Below, in pieces: positions 25,422 to 33,073 of a stretch of 64,000 nt of DNA. Source of the DNA: an uncultured Arthrobacter sp. (lineage in GTDB: Bacteria; Actinomycetota; Actinomycetes; Actinomycetales; Micrococcaceae); the NCBI RefSeq assembly GCF_947493765.1, contig NZ_CANLSZ010000007.1:1-64000 (forward strand), written 5' to 3'. A program made the translations under genes and the position numbers. Position 1 is the first letter of the stretch. Each line of letters starts with the position of its first letter. The notes under the pieces are model-generated. The model made no database searches, was not told where the DNA came from, and worked only from the letters and a program-made list of their open reading frames with translations.

Positions 25422-27122
25422 ATGGCCAGCATCAACAGCACGGACAGCGCAGCCTCCACCCCGCCGGCGCCCGTCACCGACCAGCGCAACGGCGGCGATC
25501 TCGTCATCGAGACGCTCACCGCGCTCGGGGCGACGACGGTGTTCGGCATCCCCGGGCAGCACGCCCTCGGTCTCTTCGACGCCCTCTCCCGCTCGGAGCT
25601 CCGCTTCGTCTCCTCGCGCGTGGAGAACAACTCGGCGTTCGCCGCCGACGGCTTCTCCCGGGCCACCGGGGATGTGGGGGTGCTCTTCCTCTCCACGGGC
25701 CCCGGGGCACTCACCGCCCTCGCCGGGCTGCAGGAGGCCTACGCCACGGGTGTGCCGATGGTCGTCGTCGCCAGCCAGATCCCCCTCGAGGGCCTCGGTG
25801 CGCGGCGCAAGGGCATGCTGCACCAGCTGGACGACCAGAAGGCGTCGGCGGCGAACGTGACCAAGAGCCAGCGGCTCATCCAGCAGGCCTCCGGCATCCC
25901 CTCGGCCATCCAGGACGCGTGGACCGAGGCCGTCTCCTCGCCGCAGGGCCCGGTGTGGATCGAGGTGCCGCAGAACGTGCTGCTGGATCCCGTGATGGTC
26001 CCGCGGGTCGAGGACGCGCTCGCGGAACCCTTCGACAACCCGCCACGCGTGGAACTCGTGCGCGAGGCGGTGGCGTGGCTGAAGGACTCGAAGCGCCCGG
26101 CGATCGTCGCAGGCGGCGGCACGCGCCGCGGCGGTGCCGAGGCCGCGCTGCTCTCGATCGCCGAGAAGCTCGGCGCGCCCGTCATCTGCTCACCGGGCGG
26201 CAACGGTGCCTTCCCGTGGACGCACGAGCTGTCGCTGCAGTCCTGGGTGGAGGACCGCCACACCACCGACGTCCTCGAGGACGCCGACGTCCTCCTCGTG
26301 GTCGGCTCCTCGCTCGGCGAGGTCACCTCCAACTACTTCACGCTCGAGCCCCGCGGCCGGATCATCCAGATCGACGCCGAACCGCGGGTCCTGGAGTCCA
26401 ATCGTCCGGGGCTCGGCATCCGCGCCGACGCCGGGCAGGCCCTCACGGCCCTCGATGCGGCGATCGAACCACTCGCCCGCGACCGCGAGCCCGGGTACGA
26501 CGCCGTCGCGCTCGTGGCCGCGACCCTCGCGGAGGTCGGTGCGCGGCTCGACGCGCAGGACCTCGGCAAGGAACGCGCATTCATGCAGGACATCCGGGAG
26601 GCGGTGCCCGCGGGCATGCAGACCTTCTGGGACATGACCATCGCCGCCTACTGGGCCTGGAGCTGCTGGGATGCCCGCGAGGGCCAGTTCCACTCCGCGC
26701 AGGGCGCAGGCGGACTGGGCTTCGGCTTCCCGGGTGCCATCGGGGGCTCCATGGGCCTCGCCTCCCACGATCTGCCCGCACGGGTCCTCGCCGTCTCAGG
26801 CGACGGCTCGGCCATGTACTCCATCGCCGAGCTCGCCACCGCGCGCCAGCACGACATCCCGGTGACCTGGCTGATCGTGGACGACGGCGGCTACGGCATC
26901 CTGCGCGAGTACATGGAGGGCGCCTTCGGCAAGGCGACGGCGACGGAGCTCGCGCGGCCCGACTTCGTGGCGCTCGCGGAGTCCTTCGGCGTCCCGGCCA
27001 GGCGCGTGGGACCGGAGGGTGTCGGCGAGGCGCTGCGCGAGTCGCTCGCTGCGGAGGGCCCGAACGTCGTCGTGGTGGAGACGCTCCTGCGCCTGTTCGC
27101 CCCGACGCACCTCGACCAGTAG
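25422..27122 (+). CDS. ThDP-dependent acetolactate synthase-like enzyme
   Basis: A 566-residue ThDP enzyme of the acetohydroxyacid synthase/decarboxylase fold. The catalytic glutamate that activates ThDP is Glu68 in SRVENNSAFAADG; the diphosphate-binding motif GDGS begins at residue 460 and ends near VDDGGYG. The central FAD/Rossmann-like domain (about 190-330) is retained. The start codon follows the ureohydrolase stop without a gap. In the pseudomonad arginine transaminase route a related enzyme, AruI, decarboxylates 2-ketoarginine to 4-guanidinobutyraldehyde, whose acid is then split by guanidinobutyrase, which fits this pairing. Function is inferred from context; other 2-keto acids are possible. 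Confidence 0.85.
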   Translation: MASINSTDSAASTPPAPVTDQRNGGDLVIETLTALGATTVFGIPGQHALGLFDALSRSELRFVSSRVENNSAFAADGFSRATGDVGVLFLSTGPGALTALAGLQEAYATGVPMVVVASQIPLEGLGARRKGMLHQLDDQKASAANVTKSQRLIQQASGIPSAIQDAWTEAVSSPQGPVWIEVPQNVLLDPVMVPRVEDALAEPFDNPPRVELVREAVAWLKDSKRPAIVAGGGTRRGGAEAALLSIAEKLGAPVICSPGGNGAFPWTHELSLQSWVEDRHTTDVLEDADVLLVVGSSLGEVTSNYFTLEPRGRIIQIDAEPRVLESNRPGLGIRADAGQALTALDAAIEPLARDREPGYDAVALVAATLAEVGARLDAQDLGKERAFMQDIREAVPAGMQTFWDMTIAAYWAWSCWDAREGQFHSAQGAGGLGFGFPGAIGGSMGLASHDLPARVLAVSGDGSAMYSIAELATARQHDIPVTWLIVDDGGYGILREYMEGAFGKATATELARPDFVALAESFGVPARRVGPEGVGEALRESLAAEGPNVVVVETLLRLFAPTHLDQ

Positions 27123-27158
27123 CGCCCGGTCGGCAGGGGTCGGCTCCGTTCTTCCCGG

Positions 27159-27164
27159 TATCAT
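27159..27164 (+). promoter_or_regulatory. -10 box of the EAL gene
   Basis: TATCAT lies between the ThDP-enzyme stop and the EAL gene, with only a weak -35 upstream. Transcription from here would start near 27171 and give a leader of about 113 bases. Confidence 0.4.
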
Positions 27165-27185
27165 CCCGTGGCAGGGTAACGGACA

Positions 27186-27238
27186 CCGGACGCAGGGCCG
27201 ATAGGGGAGTACGGCGCCCTGCGTACTCCGGCGTCCGG
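27186..27238 (+). promoter_or_regulatory. Structured leader with two exclusive folds upstream of the EAL gene
   Basis: Three perfect complementary pairs sit in 53 bases. P1 joins CCGGACGC (27186-27193) to GCGTCCGG (27231-27238); inside it P2 joins GGAGTACG (27206-27213) to CGTACTCC (27222-27229). An alternative helix joins ACGCAGGGC (27190-27198) to GCCCTGCGT (27216-27224) and uses bases of both P1 and P2, so the two states exclude each other. This is the geometry of a switching leader. I do not recognise a known riboswitch class. Confidence 0.5.
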
Positions 27239-27283
27239 ACCGGCCGATGCCCGGAGCGTGGGCGAGAACAGTGAGGAACACCT

Positions 27284-28078
27284 ATGGCGTGCAACGGATG
27301 CAGCTCGGCGTCGAAGCTCGACTTCGACTTCAGCATGGCGTTCCAGCCGATCTACGACGCCGTGGCGGGGCGCGTGTGGGGTTACGAGGCGCTGGTCAGG
27401 GGGCTGGCGGGCGAGGGCGCTCAGCAGATCCTGTCGAGGGTGACGCCGGAGCAGCGGTACCGCTTCGACCAGGACTGCCGCATCAAGGCGATCGAACTCG
27501 CCTCGCGCATGTTCCCCGCGGACGAGGAGCTGATGCTCTCCATCAACTTCATGCCGAACGCCGTCTACGAACCGTCGGCCTGCCTGCGGGCCACCCTGCG
27601 CGCCGCCGAGCGGTACAGCTTCCCGATGTCCTCCATCATGTTCGAGTTCACGGAGGACGAGGAGGTGGCCGACACCGCCCACCTCCAGAACATCATCACC
27701 GAGTACCGCAAGCACCACTTCACCACGGCCATCGACGACTTCGGTGCCGGTCACGCGGGGCTCGGCCTGCTCGTCGACTTCCAGCCGGATCTGCTCAAGA
27801 TCGACATGCTGCTGGTCCGGGGGATCGACACCAGCCCGGCGCGCCGGGTCGTGGTGGACGGCATCCTGGGCATCGCGCGGGAACTCGGCATCACTGTCCT
27901 CGCCGAGGGGGTGGAGACGGAGGAGGAGTTCCTGGTGCTGCAGGCAGCGGGCGTGCGCCTCTTCCAGGGGTACTGGTTCGCGAAGCCCGCGTTCGAGGAG
28001 CTGCCCCGCCTTGGTCCCCGGTCCCTGGGCGCCACGACCGGAGTCCGGAGCCCGGCGGCGGTTCCGACGCCTGCCTGA
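27284..28078 (+). CDS. EAL-domain cyclic-di-GMP phosphodiesterase
   Basis: A stand-alone EAL domain of 264 residues that would hydrolyse the second messenger c-di-GMP to pGpG. All expected active-site residues are visible: E35 in YEALVRG, the Asn of SINFMPN, Glu in MFEFTED, the DD of AIDDFGAG, Lys in LKIDM, Glu in AEGVE and Gln in FQGYWFAKP. There is no sensory or GGDEF domain and no membrane segment, only a short N-terminus with a CNGC motif that could bind metal or respond to redox. GAGGAA precedes the ATG at 27284. It has its own promoter and structured leader, and a strong hairpin follows. Confidence 0.92.
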   Translation: MACNGCSSASKLDFDFSMAFQPIYDAVAGRVWGYEALVRGLAGEGAQQILSRVTPEQRYRFDQDCRIKAIELASRMFPADEELMLSINFMPNAVYEPSACLRATLRAAERYSFPMSSIMFEFTEDEEVADTAHLQNIITEYRKHHFTTAIDDFGAGHAGLGLLVDFQPDLLKIDMLLVRGIDTSPARRVVVDGILGIARELGITVLAEGVETEEEFLVLQAAGVRLFQGYWFAKPAFEELPRLGPRSLGATTGVRSPAAVPTPA

Positions 28079-28090
28079 GCGCTTCCGACG

Positions 28091-28114
28091 CCGGGCCCGA
28101 GAGCGCGGGCCCGG
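28091..28114 (+). terminator. Terminator after the EAL gene
   Basis: CCGGGCCCG and CGGGCCCGG pair perfectly over nine bases with a six-base loop, 13 bases after the EAL stop. Confidence 0.7.
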
Positions 28115-28137
28115 CACATCCCGGGCCCGGCATATCC
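28106..28137. repeat. 16-bp tandem repeat downstream of the EAL gene
   Basis: CGGGCCCGGCACATCC is followed at once by a copy with one change (CATATCC in place of CACATCC). The first copy overlaps the terminator stem. The remaining bases up to 28307 hold no gene. Confidence 0.8.
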
Positions 28138-28307
28138 CGGGGACGTCGGACGCCCTCGACGCCCCTGGCCCGGCGTGTCCGGACGCGACACGCTGCTCCG
28201 GCCCCCGAAAGCCCCGAATCGAAGCGCCGCACGGGGCAGCACGCCTTCCGTTCCGCTCTCTGAGATGAGAATGTCGAGGCACACCACCATCACGACGGAG
28301 GAGAACC

Positions 28308-28511
28308 ATGGCATTCCGCAAGGGCGACACGATCACCTGGAACACACCGCAGGGCGAGACCGAGGGCTCGATCGTGGAGAAGCACGAGAAGGAGTTCACG
28401 TTCGACGGGCAGAAGTTCAACGCCTCGAAGGACGAGCCCTACTACACCGTCGAGAGCGCGAAGTCCGGCAAGCAGGCCGCACACAAGGAGAGTGCGCTGA
28501 CGAAGAAGTAG
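28308..28511 (+). CDS. DUF2945 (HVA1-type) small protein
   Basis: A 67-residue protein of the DUF2945/hypervirulence-associated TUDOR family: FRKGDTITWNTPQGETEGSI is a small beta-barrel opening, followed by NASKDEPYYTVES, SGKQAAHKESALTKK. It is probably cytosolic and stress related; no activity is known. GAGGAG precedes the ATG. It faces the DUF3140 gene, and these two families are frequently found together. Confidence 0.85.
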   Translation: MAFRKGDTITWNTPQGETEGSIVEKHEKEFTFDGQKFNASKDEPYYTVESAKSGKQAAHKESALTKK

Positions 28512-28531
28512 CAGCCGAAGAAGTAGCAGCC
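28502..28531. repeat. 15-bp tandem duplication across a stop codon
   Basis: GAAGAAGTAGCAGCC occurs twice in direct succession. Because the unit is five codons, the second copy carries a second in-frame TAG, giving the DUF2945 gene two tandem stop codons. Confidence 0.88.
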
Positions 28532-28557
28532 CAGTCCCACGCCAGTGGGCCGTGATC

Positions 28558-28902
28558 TCACGTCAGCGGGTCGTGGCCCCAGTTCATGAGGGAGTAACGC
28601 CATTTGGACGTCTCCAGGTCCTCCTTCGAGGGTTTCTGGGCCAGGTGGCGGTGGACGTATCCGACCACTTTCCGCATGTGGGCGACGTCGTCGTCGGTGA
28701 GGTCCGCCTTCTTGGTCCGGAGGATGTCGACGATCCTCCGCCCCGACTCGTGGCCCACCGATTCGCCGCTCTCCGAGTCCTTCTGACCCACCGACCGGGA
28801 CTCGTCGGTAGCGAGCCACGTCTCGAGCTCCGACGCCGTCATGGTGACCGCGTCCTTCCAGTCGGGCCAGACGTCCTCGAGCTGGTGGGGTGCAGCGTTC
28901 AT
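28558..28902 (-). CDS. DUF3140 family protein
   Basis: A 114-residue acidic, soluble protein of the DUF3140 family, recognised by the C-terminal WRYSLMNWGHDP and the segment VVGYVHRHLAQKP. The ATG at 28902 is chosen, as GAGAGG lies upstream at correct spacing; the ATG at 28920 would include this site in the gene. Function is unknown. The convergent neighbour belongs to DUF2945 and a small CCCAC/GTGGG hairpin lies between. Confidence 0.85.
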   Translation of the reverse strand: MNAAPHQLEDVWPDWKDAVTMTASELETWLATDESRSVGQKDSESGESVGHESGRRIVDILRTKKADLTDDDVAHMRKVVGYVHRHLAQKPSKEDLETSKWRYSLMNWGHDPLT

Positions 28903-28969
28903 CGGTTGCGGGCCTCTCATAGCATGGCGTGTGACGAGTCACAGCAGGGCATTTTCGCGAGCTTGCAAT

Positions 28970-28985
28970 AGCTTAATCGTAAGCT
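28970..28985. promoter_or_regulatory. Inverted repeat in the AT-rich promoter of the 29036 gene
   Basis: AGCTTA and TAAGCT form a six-base inverted repeat about ATCG. It lies in the least GC-rich stretch of the area (28960-29035), next to a possible -35 TTGCAA (28963-28968), so it is a plausible operator. A further AGCTT half site lies just upstream. Confidence 0.4.
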
Positions 28986-29035
28986 GGCTGATAAATGTAG
29001 AGGGTAGGTCAACAACGTCTAAGGAGCTCTACATC

Positions 29036-29575
29036 ATGGCAGGAAACCTTTTGGCACGATCAGCCCACGATCTGGGCGCCGCAGCCTGGTTCGGCGGAAC
29101 GCTCATGGGCGCTGTCGGTCTGAACGGCGCGACGGCGAAGGCCAAGGACCCCAAGGAGCGCACCCGCCTCTCGGCACTCGGCTGGGCCAAGTGGACCCCG
29201 GTGCAGATCGCGGCCTTCGCCGCCCACGGCATCGGCGGCCTCGGCCTCATCGGCGCCAACAAGGGACGCGTCAAGGGCCAGGACTCGGTCGGTTCCAACA
29301 CCGGCTGGAAGACCGTCGTGACCCTCGTCGGCATGGCGCTGTCGCTCTACTCGGGCATCCTCGGCAAGAAGGTCGGCGAGCTGGCCGAGCAGGGTGGCCA
29401 GGGCGCCACCGAGCCCCGCCCGGGAGCCAACGACGAACTGGCGAAGGCACAGAAGCAGCTCAAGGTCACGCAGTGGCTGCTGCCCGTCTTCAGCGGCACC
29501 GTCATCGTCATGGGCGCCAAGCAGGGCGAGATGCAGCGTCCGGAGAACATCGTGAAGGGCCTGCTCAAGAAGTAG
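29036..29575 (+). CDS. Hypothetical membrane protein
   Basis: A 179-residue protein that I cannot place in a family. It has hydrophobic segments near 17-30, 55-75, 90-105 and 145-165, short loops rich in Gly and Lys, and a C-terminal lysine-rich end. It is preceded by an excellent AAGGAG at nine bases and an AT-rich promoter with an inverted repeat. It stands alone between divergent DUF3140 and a long-loop terminator. A four-span envelope protein is the most that can be said. Confidence 0.8.
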   Translation: MAGNLLARSAHDLGAAAWFGGTLMGAVGLNGATAKAKDPKERTRLSALGWAKWTPVQIAAFAAHGIGGLGLIGANKGRVKGQDSVGSNTGWKTVVTLVGMALSLYSGILGKKVGELAEQGGQGATEPRPGANDELAKAQKQLKVTQWLLPVFSGTVIVMGAKQGEMQRPENIVKGLLKK

Positions 29576-29590
29576 GACCTCCCGGTTCCC

Positions 29591-29660
29591 GAGGCCCCCG
29601 CGGTCCGTCGCCCCCACGAGCACGTGGTCGGCATCGGATGGCGGGGGCCTCCGCTATTTT
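29591..29660 (+). terminator. Terminator with T tract after the 29036 gene
   Basis: GAGGCCCCCGC (29591-29601) pairs with GCGGGGGCCTC (29641-29651), with a 39-base loop, followed by TATTTT. The rest of the gap to 29788 is T/C-rich with repeated GTTCC and codes for nothing evident. Confidence 0.7.
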
Positions 29661-29788
29661 CGTGCCCGCCGTTCCCGTGCACGCCGTTCCGGGCTCCTCG
29701 TTCAGCAGCACCTCGTTCCGCGGCTCCCTGGTTCAAGGGCATCCGTGTTCCCGTGCTCCCTGTTCCTGTACTCCCTGGTCCCGGGCCC

Positions 29789-30925
29789 CTACTGCATCGT
29801 GAAAGCCCGGGCGACGCCGCCGTGCACCGTCGGATTCCGGATCAGGGCCGAGAGGACGGCGTTGCGGCCGCGCATGAGCGGGACGGGCAGGGGCCTGCCG
29901 AGCGCCATGTTGAGGTGGGCCTTCCGCCGGGCGAGGGTCGCCTCGGCCCGGCGATCCTTCTCGTACCCGGCCAGCAGCGCCGCCACGTCCTCACCGTCGC
30001 GCAGTGACGCGGCGATGATCGGGACGAGCCGTGCGGCGCCGAGCCAGCCGAGATTCATCCCCTGCCCGCCGATTGGGGAGATCTCGTGGGCGGCGTCCCC
30101 GACCAGGACGGTGCGTCCCGCGACGAAGCGCTCGGCGAGTCGTGACCTCACCTCGAAGGCGCTGATCATGGAGTTGGTGGCCGGGTCGACGGCCACACCC
30201 GTCCGGTCGCGGATGAGGGCGGTGAGGCGCTCGACCGTGGGTTGCTCCACCGGGGAGCCCACGCGCACCACCCAGCGGCGGAGCCCGTCGGGCAGGGGGA
30301 AGGACTCGACGATCCCGCCGGTCTCCAGGTACAGCACGGCGTCGTCGCCGTCGGTGGTGTCGTCCCGGAAGTCACCCATGACGTAGCAGTCCGGGTATCG
30401 CCGCGGTCGCGCCCTGATGCCGGCGTCGTCCCGCACCGAGCTCCGGGCGCCGTCCGCCGCGACGATCAGCCTCGCGTCGAGGACCGCGTCCTCGCCCTGG
30501 CTCCTGGTCACCGCCAGGATGCGGTCACCGGCGTCGTGCGTGGTGAGCAGGGAGACATCGCGCCGCAGCGTGCCGGGGAAGTCCCGTTCCAGTCGGCGCT
30601 CGAGGACCTCCTCCGTGACGGCCTGCGGGACGGCGAGCACGTACTGCTCGGGTCCCGGCAGCGTGGAGAAGGAGATGGTGCCCACGTGGCGGCCGGCGCT
30701 CCTGGCGATCCCGTCGCGGATCAGCACCCCGCGCCCGCGCAGCTCGTCGGTGATCCCGACGGCGTCGAGCGCCCGCAGGGCGGGTGGATGGATACCGATT
30801 GCCCGGGAGTGGGTGCCGCGCTCGGGCCGGCGCTCGAGCACGACGGCGTCGAGGCCCGCCCGCCGCAGGAGCAGCCCCGTGTACAGCCCCACGGGTCCAC
30901 CGCCGACGACGATCACGTCATGCAC
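29789..30925 (-). CDS. FAD-dependent hydroxylase of the polyketide operon
   Basis: A 378-residue class A flavoprotein monooxygenase (FAD_binding_3). It has GGGPVGLY at the N-terminus for the ADP moiety, ADGARSSVR (DG motif) and GDAAHEISPIGGQGMNLG for the FAD ribityl. GTG 30925 is the start because it is the first codon of the flavoprotein core and overlaps the methyltransferase stop by eight bases. It is the third gene in an operon with a type III polyketide synthase and a methyltransferase, and probably hydroxylates the aromatic product, as SrsC does in Streptomyces griseus. Confidence 0.9.
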   Translation of the reverse strand: MHDVIVVGGGPVGLYTGLLLRRAGLDAVVLERRPERGTHSRAIGIHPPALRALDAVGITDELRGRGVLIRDGIARSAGRHVGTISFSTLPGPEQYVLAVPQAVTEEVLERRLERDFPGTLRRDVSLLTTHDAGDRILAVTRSQGEDAVLDARLIVAADGARSSVRDDAGIRARPRRYPDCYVMGDFRDDTTDGDDAVLYLETGGIVESFPLPDGLRRWVVRVGSPVEQPTVERLTALIRDRTGVAVDPATNSMISAFEVRSRLAERFVAGRTVLVGDAAHEISPIGGQGMNLGWLGAARLVPIIAASLRDGEDVAALLAGYEKDRRAEATLARRKAHLNMALGRPLPVPLMRGRNAVLSALIRNPTVHGGVARAFTMQ

Positions 30926-31655
30926 GGTCGGCGTCTCCCCCCGCAGGCGCGCCCGCGCGATCGAGGACGAGGAGATTGATGAACGGGGCCCGCGAGCGGA
31001 CCTGCCAGTCGGGGCGGCCGGCAACCTCGGCGCGCAACTCGTCAGGGGTGTAGCTGCGGCGGATGGAGGTGAGACCGTCCTCGCGGATGAAGGATCCCGG
31101 CAGCGGCAGCGTCCCCACCGAGAAGAGGGCGTAGCCCGCAGGATGGCGGGCGATGTCGCTGTGGACCGCCACGTGGCGCGCGAGCCGTTCCGAATCGTCG
31201 AGCAGACCGTGGAGCGCGGCGGGATCGAGGTGATGGAGCACGTGGTTCGACACCACGGCGTCGAAGGCCGCACCCTCGGCCACCAGGTCCGAGCTCAGCG
31301 CCCTGCGGAAGGACAGGCCGGGCAGCGGCGGGAGCGCCGTCGCGTAGGCGTGGGCCCGCTCGTCGGGGTCGACGGCGGTCACCTCCAGGTCGAAGCCGTC
31401 GAGCTGCGCCCAGCGGCTCAGGGCCCGCGGTACGTCGCCTCCTCCCGAGCCGATGTCGAGCAGGGTGTTCACCCTGTCACGGGAGAACACGGGACGCAGC
31501 CGGGAGGTGTACGTGCGGCGCCAGCCCGAGACCACGGCGTTGACGATGCCGAACTGGGCGTAGGTGCGCTCGAGCCGGGCCGCGTCGCAGTCGGGGCGGT
31601 CCATCTCCTCGACGGCCCCGGTGTCCCGCCGGGAGAGGAACCCGCTCGACGTCAT
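30918..31655 (-). CDS. SAM-dependent methyltransferase of the polyketide operon
   Basis: A 245-residue soluble class I methyltransferase. The SAM-binding motif DIGSGGGDV starts near residue 67 and the acidic end of strand 2 is AVDPDE. It overlaps the polyketide synthase stop by four bases (ATGA) and the flavoprotein start by eight, so the three are translationally coupled. It presumably methylates a phenolic oxygen or ring carbon of the product. In Bacillus BpsB the matching step uses a membrane methyltransferase, so this soluble type is a variant. Confidence 0.9.
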   Translation of the reverse strand: MTSSGFLSRRDTGAVEEMDRPDCDAARLERTYAQFGIVNAVVSGWRRTYTSRLRPVFSRDRVNTLLDIGSGGGDVPRALSRWAQLDGFDLEVTAVDPDERAHAYATALPPLPGLSFRRALSSDLVAEGAAFDAVVSNHVLHHLDPAALHGLLDDSERLARHVAVHSDIARHPAGYALFSVGTLPLPGSFIREDGLTSIRRSYTPDELRAEVAGRPDWQVRSRAPFINLLVLDRAGAPAGGDADRA

Positions 31656-32887
31656 GCGCCGGCGTTCGTCAGCACGGGGGCCAGATCGACGGGGACGGTC
31701 ACACCGCCGTCGAGGGTCTCCGCGGCATCCGTCGTCGCCGGTGCGTCCTCCGCCGGTCGTGCGCCGAGCCGGGTCAGCAGCGCTGTCTCGACGGTCAGGC
31801 CGGGACCGAACGCCATGGAGCAGATGCGGTTGTTCCCCTCGGTGGCGGGCTGGTCCATGATGTGCTTGAGCACGAACATGACGGTCGCGCTGCTCATGTT
31901 CCCGTAGTCGCGCAGGGTCTCCCGCGCGGGGACGAGCTGCTCGGCCGTCAGCCCGAGCTTCGCCTCCACCTTGTCGAGGATGCTGCGTCCGCCGGGGTGG
32001 ATGGCCCAGTGCTCGATCTCCGCGTAGTCCAGGCCCTGCAGGGACTCGTCGCGCGCGAGCAGCGGTTCCAGGGCGCCGATGATGTGGTCGTCGATGATGT
32101 GCGGCACGTAGGTGCCGAGAACCATCTCGAAGCCCTCGTCACCGATGTTCCAGGCCATCGACTCCTCGCCCACGGGTGTGAGGACGGTCTCGAAGTGGTC
32201 GAGGGTCAGCGCCGGACCCTCCAGGGGCAGCTCCCGGGCGGAGACGATCGCCGCTGCGGCCCCGTCCGCGAAGAGGGACGACCCCACGATCGTGTCGGGG
32301 TTGTTGGACGAGCGCACGTGCAGCGAGCACAGTTCGGCCGAGACCACGAGGACGACGGCGTCCGGGTCGGCATCGCAGAACGCCTTGGCCGCGCGCAGGG
32401 CCGGGAAGGCGGCGTAGCAGCCCATGAAGCCCAGATGGTAGCGCTGGACGGCCGGATCGAGGTCGAGGGCCCGGACGATCTTGTAGTCCGGGCCGGGAGC
32501 GAAGAAACCGGTGCAGGAGACCGTGACCACGTGCGTGACGTCCTCCGCCTCGATCCCCGCAGCCGCGTCGAGTGCCTTGCGGGCCGCCTCGACGAAGAGC
32601 GTGGTGCCCTCCTGCGCGTAGAGCTCGTTGCGGGTCTTGGTGCTCGGCGTGAGGATCTGCATGTTCTGCTGGTCGAAGAAGACCGGGTCCTCGAAGGACC
32701 TCTCGACGGTGAGTTCCTCGAGGGCGGTGTAGCGCGTCTCGATGCCCGACGAGTCGAACGCCGCCCCCACGAGGCGCTTCCCGAGCCGGGTGAGCCCGGG
32801 TTGGGCGGCGAAGACGTCACGGACCTGCGGCTGCACCATGATGGTGGCGGGTACAGCTGTTTCGAGGGCTCTCAGGATCACTGTCAT
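31652..32887 (-). CDS. Type III polyketide synthase
   Basis: A homodimeric chalcone-synthase-like enzyme that condenses malonyl-CoA onto a starter acyl-CoA and cyclises the chain. The 411 residues keep the catalytic triad Cys125 (VTVSCTGF), His297 (AIHPGGRS) and Asn330 (YGNMSSATV). Cys125 is followed by a small-residue pocket consistent with an acyl starter, as in alkylresorcinol synthases. ATG 32887 is chosen because the -10 box ends seven bases upstream. It leads the operon with a methyltransferase and FAD hydroxylase. The product is inferred as a methylated, hydroxylated alkylresorcinol/quinone. Confidence 0.93.
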   Translation of the reverse strand: MTVILRALETAVPATIMVQPQVRDVFAAQPGLTRLGKRLVGAAFDSSGIETRYTALEELTVERSFEDPVFFDQQNMQILTPSTKTRNELYAQEGTTLFVEAARKALDAAAGIEAEDVTHVVTVSCTGFFAPGPDYKIVRALDLDPAVQRYHLGFMGCYAAFPALRAAKAFCDADPDAVVLVVSAELCSLHVRSSNNPDTIVGSSLFADGAAAAIVSARELPLEGPALTLDHFETVLTPVGEESMAWNIGDEGFEMVLGTYVPHIIDDHIIGALEPLLARDESLQGLDYAEIEHWAIHPGGRSILDKVEAKLGLTAEQLVPARETLRDYGNMSSATVMFVLKHIMDQPATEGNNRICSMAFGPGLTVETALLTRLGARPAEDAPATTDAAETLDGGVTVPVDLAPVLTNAGA

Positions 32888-32894
32888 ACCCCCA

Positions 32895-32923
32895 TTACTA
32901 GAGGACTGCCGCGACAAACACAA
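32895..32923 (-). promoter_or_regulatory. Promoter of the polyketide operon
   Basis: On the minus strand TTGTGT (32918-32923) and TAGTAA (32895-32900) are separated by 17 bases, a good primary-sigma pattern. The -10 ends seven bases before the ATG, so the message is probably leaderless. Confidence 0.6.
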
Positions 32924-33073
32924 CGGAGGTCTTCGCGTGCTGCTCACCGGAGGGTGCGTGGTGGGGGTCAGTCGACCGCCGCCGTTCCCGGACCAAGCCG
33001 GGGCGGTCGGTGCGACGAATCACCCCCATCACCGACGACGCCTCCGCCGTCGTCCCGACCCGGACGGACCCCC

